Of a stretch of DNA of 64,000 bases, positions 25,821-35,023 are shown piece after piece. Within the stretch, counting starts at the first letter, position 1; every line of letters starts with the position of its first letter. The DNA lies in assembly GCF_014287435.1 (NCBI RefSeq), contig NZ_JACOPG010000002.1:372001-436000 (forward strand), read 5' to 3'. The notes beneath the pieces are model-generated. The model made no database searches and was not told where the DNA came from. It saw only the letters and a list, made by a program, of their open reading frames with translations. Both the position numbers and the translations under genes were made by a program. The DNA is from Roseburia lenta (GTDB lineage: Bacteria; Bacillota; Clostridia; Lachnospirales; Lachnospiraceae).

Positions 25821-26255
25821 TTATTTTGTATCTTCGGCAATATCATAGACGGCGTCTAAAGAAATCTCTGTAGCATCGCTAAAGATCAGAGCACGCGCGT
25901 AGGCATCCAGACGTTTGAGACTGCCGGTATATTCCTGATAAGCGCCACCCTCTTTCTTCTCATCCGGTACAAAATAGGTCACACGGATGGGCAGTCCCTC
26001 AGATCCACACACCTGTAAACGGGACAAAAGATATTGCAATTTCTCATCCAGACGTTCCTTAGCATCCTCGTCAAGTTCAGTTCTCTCCTCTGTCAAACGC
26101 CCGGTCTCCGCAATCGCCGCCTCATGTCCGGTCAGGGCAGAAAAAGGCGAAAACTGTGCCGCCCGATCATATAAAGACATCTGCGGATGCTTCTTTGATA
26201 CCGGATGTGGCAGATTTATGATATCACTGTAGTCCTTACTTTTTCTCTGCATCAT
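25821..26255 (-). CDS. YolD-like small protein linked to Y-family polymerase
   Basis: The protein is 144 aa. It contains MSLYDRAAQFSPFSALTGHE (about 26-45), the conserved block of YolD-like proteins found beside umuC/dinB genes in Firmicutes, followed by a charged helical region and a short beta region. It overlaps the polymerase gene by four bases (ATGA), so the two are translationally coupled and share SOS control. Its role is unproven; a partner or accessory factor of the polymerase is the simplest reading. Confidence 0.75.
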   Translation of the reverse strand: MMQRKSKDYSDIINLPHPVSKKHPQMSLYDRAAQFSPFSALTGHEAAIAETGRLTEERTELDEDAKERLDEKLQYLLSRLQVCGSEGLPIRVTYFVPDEKKEGGAYQEYTGSLKRLDAYARALIFSDATEISLDAVYDIAEDTK

Positions 26256-27778
26256 GCCCTATGCCCTCCGATCTGGCGGTTGCGGTCTTTTGCCGTCGCG
26301 CCCTCTCGCAGATTCATGCCTTTTAAGATGGCGTTTTTGCCATATTTTTTCTTAATATCGATCATGGCATGCTGGATATTTTTCTCACGTTCCAGATCCT
26401 TTTTTTCCTGCTGATCTTCGGCTTCCTTCTGCCGGTAATCGGTAAAGAGATCCAACTGCTCGTAGGTCTGATCTTCCCGGGCATCCGCCTCCGGTATCAG
26501 ATGATTGACCGAGAGATTGATCCGGCGTACCAGGAGTGCCGGATCCACAATGCGGTCATAAAGTGCTAAAACCTTTTCTGTCACCAGCCGGGTCGAGGAT
26601 GTGTGCCTGCCCAGATTGGCAGTACCGTGTGCGTGTTTGGGCACAAATCTGCCATAGCGGTCAATGGTGACCTCTCCGCGATATGCCTTGCGCCGCTTGG
26701 GATCTGTCAGGTTTTCGATATCATAGCCGATCGTGAGGACGACCTGATCTGTCACCAGTCCCTTATCTACCAGATCCAAGACCTGCAGATCGATCATTTC
26801 CTGTACGACCAGACGGGTCTTGGTAAAATCATAAGGACACTGCAGAACCTGTCCCGAACAAAGGCTGTTGGTGGTCGGACGGTAGGACTTGATCATGTCC
26901 ATCGTGCAGGGTTCATAGCCCCAGGCATGGTCGATCAGAAGTTCCGCATTGATACCGAACATCCGGTACAAGAGGTCTTCATTATAAAAGTTATCCTCCC
27001 GCCCGATGGAACAGCGTGCCACATCCCCCATGGTGTAGATGCCGCTCGCCTCCAGTTTGCGCGCATAACCCGCGCCGACCCGCCAGAAGTCTGTCAGGGG
27101 TCTGTGATCCCATAAAAGCCTGCGGTAAGACATCTCATCCAATTCCGCCATGCGCACACCGTCCGCATCTGCCTCCACATGCTTTGCCACAATATCCATA
27201 GCGATCTTGCAGAGATAGAGATTGGTGCCGATCCCGGCGGTCGCCGTAATGCCGGTCTCCTCCAAGACATCCTGTATCATCTTGCGTGCCAGATCTCTGG
27301 CACTCATGCCATAAGTGCGCAGATAGGCAGTCACATCCATCATGACCTCATCAATGGAGTAGACATGAATATCCTCCGGGGCGACATATTGCAGATAGAT
27401 ATGGTAGATCCGGGTGCTGTATTCCATGTAGAGTGCCATCCGTGGCGGGGCGATCAGATAATCAATCGCAAGGGATGGATCCTTTTGCAGATCGTCATGT
27501 GAATAGGAAGTGCCCTCCAAGCGGTGCCCCGGTGCTGCCGCTGCCCGCTTTTGATTTTCCTGCCGCACACGCTGTACGACTTCAAAAAGGCGGGCTCTGC
27601 CGGGAATACCATAGGACTTGAGTGAGGGTGTGACCGCCAGGCAGATGGTCTTTTCCGTGCGGGCAGCATCTGCCACGACCAGATTGGTATTCAAAGGATC
27701 CAGATCCCGCTCCCTGCACTCCACCGATGCAAAGAAGGATTTCAGATCGATCGCAATATAGATTCTATCCTCAGCCAA
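26252..27778 (-). CDS. Y-family DNA polymerase (UmuC/ImuB/DinB-like), SOS-regulated
   Basis: The protein is 508 aa. The N-terminal metal Asp is in YIAIDLKSFFASVE, the catalytic Asp-Glu pair is in VYSIDEVMMD, and the little-finger region (about 300-440) follows. It does error-prone bypass of DNA lesions. The start is the TTG at 27778: AAAGGGGGG lies six bases upstream, whereas an in-frame GTG farther up sits inside a hairpin. Its promoter overlaps a LexA box at 27869-27882. The YolD-like gene follows with a four-base overlap. Confidence 0.93.
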   Translation of the reverse strand: MAEDRIYIAIDLKSFFASVECRERDLDPLNTNLVVADAARTEKTICLAVTPSLKSYGIPGRARLFEVVQRVRQENQKRAAAAPGHRLEGTSYSHDDLQKDPSLAIDYLIAPPRMALYMEYSTRIYHIYLQYVAPEDIHVYSIDEVMMDVTAYLRTYGMSARDLARKMIQDVLEETGITATAGIGTNLYLCKIAMDIVAKHVEADADGVRMAELDEMSYRRLLWDHRPLTDFWRVGAGYARKLEASGIYTMGDVARCSIGREDNFYNEDLLYRMFGINAELLIDHAWGYEPCTMDMIKSYRPTTNSLCSGQVLQCPYDFTKTRLVVQEMIDLQVLDLVDKGLVTDQVVLTIGYDIENLTDPKRRKAYRGEVTIDRYGRFVPKHAHGTANLGRHTSSTRLVTEKVLALYDRIVDPALLVRRINLSVNHLIPEADAREDQTYEQLDLFTDYRQKEAEDQQEKKDLEREKNIQHAMIDIKKKYGKNAILKGMNLREGATAKDRNRQIGGHRA

Positions 27779-27805
27779 GCCTATCCCCCCTTTATAATTT
27801 GATAC

Positions 27806-27833
27806 GAAAAAAGGCACTTGTTATAGCAAATGC
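27806..27833 (-). terminator. Terminator-like hairpin in leader of Y-family polymerase gene
   Basis: On the minus strand an 8-bp stem GGCATTTG/CAAGTGCC with a six-base loop is followed by TTTTTT. It lies downstream of the LexA-controlled promoter and about 28 bp before the polymerase start codon. It may end the upstream DUF1275 transcript and also attenuate the polymerase transcript. Confidence 0.7.
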
Positions 27834-27854
27834 CCTAATTTCTTTGTTTTATGT

Positions 27855-27883
27855 ATGATAACACATTTCGAACATATGTTCAA
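27855..27883 (-). promoter_or_regulatory. LexA (DinR) box and sigma-A promoter
   Basis: CGAACATATGTTCA (27869-27882) matches the Gram-positive SOS box CGAACN4GTTC, with a perfect GAACATATGTTC palindrome. The minus strand reads TTGAAC (27878-27883), 17 bases, then TATCAT (27855-27860), so the box covers the -35 and spacer. LexA binding would block polymerase access. Confidence 0.88.
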
Positions 27884-27888
27884 TATCT

Positions 27889-28563
27889 TTATCGACGTTC
27901 CTTTACCATCATAAGGAAGGTACCAAGCAAAAGCGCACTGGATACCCAGATGGCTTTCATGCCCCAATGCAGGGAGCAGATACCGCCCAATCCTGCGCCC
28001 AGCGCAAAGATCAGGATGATTCCATAATAATGCGCCGCCTTTTTCAAGGCTCCCTTCTGGTGGTCACGCAGATAGACAGACAGACTCTCGGTTCCACTGC
28101 GCAGATTACCAATACACATGGTGCTGGCATAGCCGTATCCGTGCACCTTACGGAAGGTCTGCACCTGCATGGAGCAGGCAAAGGAAACGATCATATTCGC
28201 CGCCATATTATATTTTGCCGGGATAAATCCCACAACAAAAAGCAGGGTCATTTCGATCACAACAATGATCTGACGCCAGTGGATGTGTTTGGCATATTTG
28301 TATTTATGCCCGATCTGCTCTGCCACCAGCACACCAAAGGCAAATGCCACGATCGGGAATAGATAATGCAGTGCCTTATACCAATCTCCCATCAAAAAGT
28401 GCTGGCTCATGAGTACCACGTTTCCGGTTTGTGCATTGGAAAAGACCTCCCCGCGCACATTGTAGGTATAAGCATCCTGAAAGCCTCCCGACACCGCTAA
28501 GATCGCACTCAAAAGAAAGGTCTCCGACGTCTGCATCTTTTGTTTCTTTTTTTCTTCCATCAT
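27889..28563 (-). CDS. DUF1275 (YoaK-type) membrane protein
   Basis: The protein is 224 aa with about six membrane helices. The family block is clear: VSGGFQDAYTYNVRGEVFSNAQTG (about 21-44) with the conserved NAQTGNVV. The family is widespread and of unknown transport function. The start follows GAGGCAGG; ATG at 28563 or 28560 is possible. It lies 102 bp after the SDR gene, and the LexA-controlled polymerase promoter starts right after its stop. Confidence 0.88.
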   Translation of the reverse strand: MMEEKKKQKMQTSETFLLSAILAVSGGFQDAYTYNVRGEVFSNAQTGNVVLMSQHFLMGDWYKALHYLFPIVAFAFGVLVAEQIGHKYKYAKHIHWRQIIVVIEMTLLFVVGFIPAKYNMAANMIVSFACSMQVQTFRKVHGYGYASTMCIGNLRSGTESLSVYLRDHQKGALKKAAHYYGIILIFALGAGLGGICSLHWGMKAIWVSSALLLGTFLMMVKERR

Positions 28564-28598
28564 CCTGCCTCTTCTATTTTAAATAAATATATGCCCTC

Positions 28599-28624
28599 TA
28601 CAATACTTCTCGCTAAGAATTGTA
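28599..28624. repeat. Inverted repeat between SDR and DUF1275 genes
   Basis: Ten-base arms (28599-28608 and 28615-28624, one mismatch) flank a six-base spacer. No T-run follows on either side, so it may be an operator for the DUF1275 gene or a weak terminator after the SDR gene. Confidence 0.35.
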
Positions 28625-28665
28625 CCCCTTTTTTCTTTTTTTGCAATGCCACATCGATGTCCATC

Positions 28666-29442
28666 TCAACGAATGCGTATTTTTGACTTCTGTCGGCTTG
28701 CCACCAGTGGCAGCATGATAAAATCAGGCACCAGACGCTGCAAGACTGCACCTATGCGTATCATAAAGGTCGGCACGATGATGGTACGGCGCAGGCGCAT
28801 CCCCCGCAGGGCTTCCGCTACACACTGGTCTGCCGTGATACCGGGCAGGGCAAAAACAACATTCGCCCGCGCATTAAACTCTGTATCGACAGGTCCCGGA
28901 CAGAGCGCGCAGACATAAACACCGCTTTTTTTCTCCCGCTGTTCCTCTGCAATACTTTTTGTCAGACTGACAACATATGCCTTGGTCGCATAATAGGTTG
29001 CCATATAAGGGCCCCCCGGCAAAAGTCCGGCAGACGATGCCACATTGAGGATGGTTCCCTTGCCCTTGACCTGCATCTGGCGCAGGACTTCCTTACATAA
29101 GATATGCATAGCCTCGACATTGACACGGATCATATCCATATCCTTGGAAAGATCTGTCCTTGCAAAATCGCCGCAGTTTCCAAATCCGGCATTATTGATA
29201 AAAATATCTATGGTCTCCTCTTTTAAAATTTCACAGACACGATAGCACTCTTTCTCTTTGAAAAGATCTGCCGTCTCAATCCGACAGGGAACCCCTAAAT
29301 TTTCTGCTAATTTTTCCAGACGCCCCTGTCTTCTTGCTGTTAAGATCAGGCGATATCCCTTTTTCGCATATGCTTTGGCAAATGCCAGTCCAATACCGGA
29401 ACTTGCACCCGTGATCCACACTGTTTTCTGCTTTTTTTTCAT
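28666..29442 (-). CDS. Short-chain dehydrogenase/reductase (SDR)
   Basis: The protein is 258 aa. The cofactor motif TGASSGIG lies at about 10-17, NNAG at about 86-89, and the catalytic Ser followed by YxxxK (YYATKAYV) at about 140-160. TARRQ after the second strand suggests NADPH preference. The C-terminal 50 residues are hydrophobic and basic, as in acyl-reductase-like SDR proteins that sit at membranes. The start at 29442 has AAGGTGG upstream; an earlier in-frame start adds 20 unconserved residues. The substrate is unknown. Confidence 0.9.
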   Translation of the reverse strand: MKKKQKTVWITGASSGIGLAFAKAYAKKGYRLILTARRQGRLEKLAENLGVPCRIETADLFKEKECYRVCEILKEETIDIFINNAGFGNCGDFARTDLSKDMDMIRVNVEAMHILCKEVLRQMQVKGKGTILNVASSAGLLPGGPYMATYYATKAYVVSLTKSIAEEQREKKSGVYVCALCPGPVDTEFNARANVVFALPGITADQCVAEALRGMRLRRTIIVPTFMIRIGAVLQRLVPDFIMLPLVASRQKSKIRIR

Positions 29443-29488
29443 ACCTAGCCACCTTTCTTTTCCACATCTGTCTATTATCACAATTCCG

Positions 29489-29517
29489 TTGAAAAATGAC
29501 ATTTTTCACGCTATAAT
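29489..29517 (+). promoter_or_regulatory. Sigma-A promoter with palindrome in spacer (chemoreceptor 2)
   Basis: TTGAAA (29489-29494), 17 bases, TATAAT (29512-29517). The spacer region holds the perfect palindrome GAAAAATG-A-CATTTTTC (29491-29507), a plausible operator. Unlike the first chemoreceptor gene there is no sigma-28 motif. Confidence 0.8.
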
Positions 29518-29564
29518 AATAGGAACTAAAATAATGGATATTTATATATGAAGGAGTATTCCCT

Positions 29565-30884
29565 ATGGACAACAAAAAAAATCTTATAGCCAAACTACTC
29601 AAACCCCTCATAGGCTTTTTAGTACTGATGCTTGCCTTTGAGATTATTTTATTTGAACTCTTATCTCATGGTTTCCTGAATACACTGGTTGCCATGATCA
29701 TACAGATCATCGTCATCGCCGCTATCTTCGGACTGCTGACCTCTTTTATCCTTTCGCTCCTGCACCCTTTCTTAGCCGCTATCCATGGTAAGGAAGCACC
29801 GGCAGAATCCGAAAAGCAAAAAGAGAAATTTAAAAAATTTGCACAGCGCGACGATGCACTCGGCGAGGCTGTCCGTACCATCCAGAGCAATACCCTTGGT
29901 CTTGCTACTATGGTAACACAGATCTCCAGTGCAACACAAGAACTTGCCGCTGTTTCCGAGAGTTTCAAACAGATCTCCGGTGAGATGTCCGATGCCATGA
30001 CCGATACCGAGTCAGCCATCACATCCATCATTGACAATACCGGCGCACAGGCAGACAGCACACTGGATATGCAGGACAAGATCAACGCGATCGGCGATGC
30101 GATCGACAAGATCGTAGCCAATGTCGCTGCCCTCAATGCTTCTGCTGACAAGGTTCGTTCCTGCAACGAAGCCGCAGAGACCATCATCCGCGAACTGATC
30201 CTCAACAGTGAGGAAAGCGGTCAGGCCATTGAGCAGGTGCGCCAGCAGACAGAACTTACCAACCAGTCCACCCAGCAGATTCGTACCGCTACAGAACTGA
30301 TCGCAGATATTTCCGCACAGACCAACCTTTTGGCGCTGAATGCCAGTATCGAGGCTGCCAGAGCGGGCGATGCAGGCAAGGGCTTTGCCGTTGTTGCTGA
30401 CGAGATCCGCGCGCTTGCCGATCAATCCAAGTCTTCTACCGAGCAGATCAATACGATTGTCAATGAACTTTTGAGCAATGCCAATGTCAGTGTAGAGATT
30501 ACCGAGAAAGTTACCGATTCCTTTGCAAAGCAAAACGAAAAGATCAACGAGACAAAGGATATCTTTGGTCAGTTGAACGAGGAGATCAATCTGGTAACCC
30601 AGTCTATCTCTGATATTGATACCGAGATCACTGAGTTAGGCGATCACAAGAACCGTATCGAAAACACTGTAAACAATCTGGCATCCTCCGCAGAGGAAAA
30701 TGCCAACAATGCCGAGATTACCGGCAAGAATATGGAACACTTTCACAATATCGCTCTTGCCAATGAGCGCGAGACGGACCGCATCATCAAGGTATCCGAC
30801 GAACTGGTATCCTTTGCTACACAGATCAGCAAGGGAAAGGAAGAAGGCGTCAACCTCATCAAGAGTGTCAGAGGTCAGCAGTAA
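29565..30884 (+). CDS. Methyl-accepting chemotaxis protein, short membrane-anchored form
   Basis: The protein is 439 aa. Two hydrophobic segments (about 14-32 and 38-65) with almost no loop anchor it, followed by a cytoplasmic signalling coiled coil. The tip is [20 protein letters not shown] with [16 protein letters not shown]. With no external sensor domain it probably reports an internal or membrane state, or works in clusters with other receptors. The start follows AAGGAG by eight bases. It is monocistronic between a consensus promoter and a strong terminator. Confidence 0.92.
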   Translation: MDNKKNLIAKLLKPLIGFLVLMLAFEIILFELLSHGFLNTLVAMIIQIIVIAAIFGLLTSFILSLLHPFLAAIHGKEAPAESEKQKEKFKKFAQRDDALGEAVRTIQSNTLGLATMVTQISSATQELAAVSESFKQISGEMSDAMTDTESAITSIIDNTGAQADSTLDMQDKINAIGDAIDKIVANVAALNASADKVRSCNEAAETIIRELILNSEESGQAIEQVRQQTELTNQSTQQIRTATELIADISAQTNLLALNASIEAARAGDAGKGFAVVADEIRALADQSKSSTEQINTIVNELLSNANVSVEITEKVTDSFAKQNEKINETKDIFGQLNEEINLVTQSISDIDTEITELGDHKNRIENTVNNLASSAEENANNAEITGKNMEHFHNIALANERETDRIIKVSDELVSFATQISKGKEEGVNLIKSVRGQQ

Positions 30885-30901
30885 ATTTATTTTAGAACCA
30901 T

Positions 30902-30935
30902 AAAAGAGTAGGCATTTGATTGCCTACTCTTTTTA
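30902..30935. terminator. Bidirectional intrinsic terminator
   Basis: A 13-bp perfect stem (30902-30914 with 30921-30933) with a six-base loop has T-runs on both strands. It ends the chemoreceptor gene on the plus strand and the rlmI operon on the minus strand. Confidence 0.93.
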
Positions 30936-30938
30936 TGT

Positions 30939-32141
30939 CTATCTCTCATCTACAACTTGGAAGATGAAGAACTTCAGATAATAAGATTCATCTGCCGCCC
31001 ACAGGATCGGATGATCCGGGCTCTGGGTGCGAAATTCCACCTGCCGCAGACGCTTGTGGGTTGCCTTGGCTGCCTCCTTGATGGTCTTTGCCAGAAGTTC
31101 CTGTGTCATAAAGTGGGAGCAGGAACAAGTTGCCAGATAACCGCCATTTTTGACCAGTTTCATGCCTTTCATGTTGATCTCACGATAGCCCTTGATGGCA
31201 TTCTTTGTCGCCTCTCTTGACTTGGTAAAGGCAGGCGGATCCAAGATCACCACATCATACTTTGCCCCCTCATTTGCCAGACGCGGCAATTCATCCAGGA
31301 CATTGGCACAGCGAAACTTTACACGATCTTCCAGATGATTGAGAACTGCATTGGCTCTTGCCTGTTCTATGGCAAACTCGGAAATATCCAGCCCTGTGAC
31401 TTCCTTGGCTCCGGCTATCCCGGCATTCAGGGCAAAAGTTCCCATATGGGTAAAGCAGTCTAAGACGGTCTTGCCCTGACAGATGCGCTGCATAGCAAGA
31501 CGGTTGTACTTCTGATCCAAAAAGAAGCCCGTCTTTTGTCCGTCCACAAGGTCCACCATGTAGTGTACACCATTTTCCACAATTTCCACATTGGTGGCAA
31601 AAGGCTCCCCGATAAAGCCCTTGACACGCGGAAGCCCTTCTTTGAGCCGCACCTTGGCATCGCTTCGTTCATAGACACCGCGGATCATGATTCCGTCTTT
31701 TGCCAGTGTCTCCTTCAAAAGCCCGACGATAGTCTCTTTCATGCGGTCGATCCCCAGCGCCAGCGACTCGACCACCAGGACATCCTCATATTTATCCACG
31801 ACCAATCCCGGCAAAAAGTCTGCCTCGCCAAAGATCAGACGACAGGAGGAAGTATCCACCGTATCCTTGCGGTACTGCCATGCATTTTCCACACGCCGCC
31901 GCAGAAAATCTTCATCAATCAACTGATCCGGTTCTCTTGTCATCATGCGGATGCGGATCTTGGAATTCTGGTTGATATAACCACGTCCCATGATATATCC
32001 GTCAAAGTCATGTACCAGTACAATATCACCATTGGTAAAAGTTCCCATGATGGTGTCGATCTCATTATCATAGATCCAGAGTCCGCCCGCCTTCAGGCTT
32101 CTTCCTTCCCCTTTTTTCAGTGTTACTACTGCTTCTGCCAT
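30939..32141 (-). CDS. rlmI: Class I SAM-dependent rRNA cytosine methyltransferase (RlmI type)
   Basis: The protein is 400 aa. An N-terminal PUA domain (about 1-80) precedes a Rossmann methyltransferase domain: VLDCFTHMGTFAL (SAM site), VILDPPAFTKS and the catalytic TCSCSH near the C-terminus. It should methylate C5 of a 23S rRNA cytosine. The start ATG at 32141 has a strong AGGAG site and lies inside the 3' end of the sulP gene, overlapping it by 74 bases in another frame. It ends at the bidirectional terminator. Confidence 0.93.
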   Translation of the reverse strand: MAEAVVTLKKGEGRSLKAGGLWIYDNEIDTIMGTFTNGDIVLVHDFDGYIMGRGYINQNSKIRIRMMTREPDQLIDEDFLRRRVENAWQYRKDTVDTSSCRLIFGEADFLPGLVVDKYEDVLVVESLALGIDRMKETIVGLLKETLAKDGIMIRGVYERSDAKVRLKEGLPRVKGFIGEPFATNVEIVENGVHYMVDLVDGQKTGFFLDQKYNRLAMQRICQGKTVLDCFTHMGTFALNAGIAGAKEVTGLDISEFAIEQARANAVLNHLEDRVKFRCANVLDELPRLANEGAKYDVVILDPPAFTKSREATKNAIKGYREINMKGMKLVKNGGYLATCSCSHFMTQELLAKTIKEAAKATHKRLRQVEFRTQSPDHPILWAADESYYLKFFIFQVVDER

Positions 32142-34278
32142 ACTTTTCTCCTATCTCTTTTTCCTGTTCTTTCTTCTGGCGCATCCGAACGACCACTTCA
32201 TATACTTCCGGTCGTCTTTCTTTCAGATGATCGTCCAGCAAATGTCTGCGCTCCTTAAAACGTTCCGCCAGTTCCGGATGCTCTAGGGCAATGCGGTCAT
32301 GCACTTCCTGTCTGTGAGTTTCCAGACGGGCTGCTAAAGTTTCCTCATCTTTACCGGAAATATTAACGATCTCCTTTAGATGTTCCTCCAGATGTTCCAA
32401 CCACTCATCCTCATCCAAGGCTTCCATATGACTCCACCTGCCATGCAAAAGTTCCTCGACATCGCCTGTCTGCTTCAACTGTTCAATCTGTAGAGCAATC
32501 TGTTTTTCGATCTGTTCTTCGCTCTCCTTGCCAAACGCCCAGACAAATTCCTGCACACGGTTGTCTGCCCGCTTGCGCGAAGCACTGCGCTCCTCATTAT
32601 CCACGCCGCCTTCCAAGGGATAAGGACGTTGATAGCCCATATCCTTTAGGGCAATATGGATGGTGCGCCGGACGGCTCCTTCCTCGATCATGTAGCCCAG
32701 TCCCAATTTGCGCAACTGGTCATTGACACCGGCAATGTGCTCTGTCATGTAAAAACGGATATTTTCTTCCTTTAATTTATGGTACAAAATTCCCAGTCGG
32801 TCTGCCGCGGTAATATCAAGGCTGCCGACACCGCTGGCATCCAAGATCACTGCCCTTGTCTCCGGCGTGATATGGTCTGTAATGTCCTGCTCCAAGACCG
32901 CGATATTGGCAAAAAAGAGATTACTGCTAAAGCGGTAGATCAAGACACCGGAAACAGCATGGATCTGGTCGCTCTCCGTCAGATCCCGGAAATGTTTGTG
33001 CCCCGGCTGGATACCCAGAAAGCACCTTGCCGGTTTGGAGGTACGGATGATCATTTCAGAAAAAGAAAGGATCATACCGATCAAAACGCCGTTGATCGTA
33101 CCCAGCAGCAAAACGCCGACAAAAGCACCGACAAAAATAAAGAACTCCGTCCGACTGACCTCCCACAGTCTTGCCGCCAGATCAAACTCCGTCGCGCCAA
33201 GCAGGGCAGAGATCACGATTGCCGTCAAGATAGGCACCGGCAGATAACCGATAAAACCGGTTCCGCACAGCAGAAGAACGATCATGGATAGCCCTGCGAC
33301 AATCCCTGTCAACTGGGTCTTAGCCTGATATTGTTCTCCCATGGCAGTTCTGGAAACCGATCCGTTCATCGGACAACAGCCGGTCAGAGCCGCCACAGAA
33401 TTACCCATAAAAAAGGCAAAGATCTCCCGGTTGTCATCAATCCGGTAACCGTTCTTTCCGGCAAAAGAATTTTCTGCCAAAAGGGTCTCTGCCATGATAA
33501 CGACAGCAACCGATAAACTGATGGTCATGGCATCCACAAAAGGCACTGCGGAAAGATCCGGCAGGCTCCATTCTGGCATCCCCGGCTCTACCGCTGATAA
33601 AGTGGCGATCCCCCAGGTCTGCAAAGGCAGATACTTAGACAGCAAAACGCCAAGCGCCATCAAGACCACTGCCATAGGAAACTTTGGCATGATCTTCTTG
33701 GATAGCAAAAGGATACACAGTGCCAGAAGTCCCAAGAGCAGAGACGGCACATTCAATCCCGGCAGGCTTTCCCATAAATGCAAGAGCAATTCCGGCAACT
33801 CACCTGTCCCTGCACTTCCTCCCAAGAGTTTCGGTGCCTGCATCAGAATGATCGTGGTACAGATACCCGTGATAAAACCACCCATGACCGGTGCTGAGAT
33901 GTAATTGACCAATTTGCCGGCTCCAAGCAGAGAGAATACTAAGAGCCATACCGCTACCCAGAAGGTAAGTACCGGAACGACAGACATCGCCTCTGCCGAT
34001 CCACTTTCTATCCCCATACCAAGCAACGCCGATCCGACCAATGCCGCCGGAGCCGCATCCACGCCAAAAATGAACTGGGGCGATGTGGAAAAGAGGGCAA
34101 ACAGAAGAATAGGGAATACCGATCCATACAAGCCGTAAACTGCGGGCAAGCCCGCAATCTGCGCATATCCCATGGATATCGGGATAGAAACTGCCATAAT
34201 GATCAGCCCCGCAAACATATCCTTGGGCAAGTTTTTCTTGTCATAATCTCTCAGTGTCTGTGCCAACTGTATCTTCAT
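32068..34278 (-). CDS. SulP-family anion permease with STAS domain and long charged tail
   Basis: The protein is 736 aa. The membrane part (about 15-420) has the SulP signature (LPKDMFAGLIIMAVSIPISM, YAQIAGLPAVYGLYGS), followed by a STAS domain (about 435-545, with DASGVGSLDITAADRLG). A charged, mostly helical C-terminal extension of about 185 residues, rich in Glu/Arg/His, follows; I recognise no family in it. Substrates could be sulfate, bicarbonate or another anion. ATG 34278 is preferred over a GTG four codons upstream. The 3' end overlaps the rlmI start. Confidence 0.9.
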   Translation of the reverse strand: MKIQLAQTLRDYDKKNLPKDMFAGLIIMAVSIPISMGYAQIAGLPAVYGLYGSVFPILLFALFSTSPQFIFGVDAAPAALVGSALLGMGIESGSAEAMSVVPVLTFWVAVWLLVFSLLGAGKLVNYISAPVMGGFITGICTTIILMQAPKLLGGSAGTGELPELLLHLWESLPGLNVPSLLLGLLALCILLLSKKIMPKFPMAVVLMALGVLLSKYLPLQTWGIATLSAVEPGMPEWSLPDLSAVPFVDAMTISLSVAVVIMAETLLAENSFAGKNGYRIDDNREIFAFFMGNSVAALTGCCPMNGSVSRTAMGEQYQAKTQLTGIVAGLSMIVLLLCGTGFIGYLPVPILTAIVISALLGATEFDLAARLWEVSRTEFFIFVGAFVGVLLLGTINGVLIGMILSFSEMIIRTSKPARCFLGIQPGHKHFRDLTESDQIHAVSGVLIYRFSSNLFFANIAVLEQDITDHITPETRAVILDASGVGSLDITAADRLGILYHKLKEENIRFYMTEHIAGVNDQLRKLGLGYMIEEGAVRRTIHIALKDMGYQRPYPLEGGVDNEERSASRKRADNRVQEFVWAFGKESEEQIEKQIALQIEQLKQTGDVEELLHGRWSHMEALDEDEWLEHLEEHLKEIVNISGKDEETLAARLETHRQEVHDRIALEHPELAERFKERRHLLDDHLKERRPEVYEVVVRMRQKKEQEKEIGEKYGRSSSNTEKRGRKKPEGGRTLDL

Positions 34279-34327
34279 CCGCCATATCACCTCTCACTTT
34301 ATGTCCTATCTTCTCCCCTTCCAAAGA

Positions 34328-35002
34328 TCACGGTTCTGTGTTGCTTCCGATTTCCTCCTCGATCTCATGGATCCGCGGCAGGTTCCACCGATAATAGGCT
34401 GCCAGAAGCCGGATCGCAATCACTAAGATCGCACAGAGAATAGTCGCCCATGCTACGCCCACCAGATCATCCATGACCACATAGGCGATCGCGCCTACGG
34501 CAGATGCCATGGCATAGACATGCTTTTTAAAAATATAAGGAATGGAACCGCTCAGCACATCTCGCAGGGCACCTCCACCGACACCGGTGATCACACCAAC
34601 AACGATCAGGATAAAAGCATGTGCATCTTCCAGATGACTCTGCGCCACATTGATACCAATGACCGTAAAAATACCAAGCCCTATCGCATCGGAAATATTG
34701 AGCATATTTGCCGTGATAGGGCTCTGGCTCTGATCCAGATGCTTCTTTCGTGCCGCCCAGATAAAGACAATGCAGGCAACAACCGTCGCCACACCGATAT
34801 CCAGTGGATCTTGCAAAGCGATTGGTGGCAGAATGCCAAGCAAAACATCCCTGGTCATGCCCCCGCCTACAGTCGTTACAATGCTAAGGACACAGACGCC
34901 AAAAATATCCATCCGCTTCTCGATCGCGGTCATTGCCCCGGACACGGCAAATGCCACATCCCCGATCAGGTTCATGATCTCAATCAAAAGATCTATATTC
35001 AT
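34328..35002 (-). CDS. TRIC-type (UPF0126/YicG) membrane channel protein
   Basis: The protein is 224 aa with seven predicted membrane helices. Two repeats carry the family glycine motifs, TVGGGMTRDVLLG (about 42-54) and GVGGGALRDVLSG (about 125-137). Bacterial TRIC proteins are homotrimeric cation channels; the ion and role here are unknown. The start follows AGGGAG. It lies 21 bp after feoAB and 49 bp before sulP, consistent with one operon feoAB-TRIC-sulP-rlmI. Confidence 0.9.
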   Translation of the reverse strand: MNIDLLIEIMNLIGDVAFAVSGAMTAIEKRMDIFGVCVLSIVTTVGGGMTRDVLLGILPPIALQDPLDIGVATVVACIVFIWAARKKHLDQSQSPITANMLNISDAIGLGIFTVIGINVAQSHLEDAHAFILIVVGVITGVGGGALRDVLSGSIPYIFKKHVYAMASAVGAIAYVVMDDLVGVAWATILCAILVIAIRLLAAYYRWNLPRIHEIEEEIGSNTEP

Positions 35003-35023
35003 ATCGTCATTCTCCCTGTTCTT

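Noticed and set aside
27779..27817. Upstream GTG start for the Y-family polymerase
   Set aside because: It lies within the terminator-like hairpin with no Shine-Dalgarno, while the TTG at 27778 has AAAGGGGGG at good spacing.
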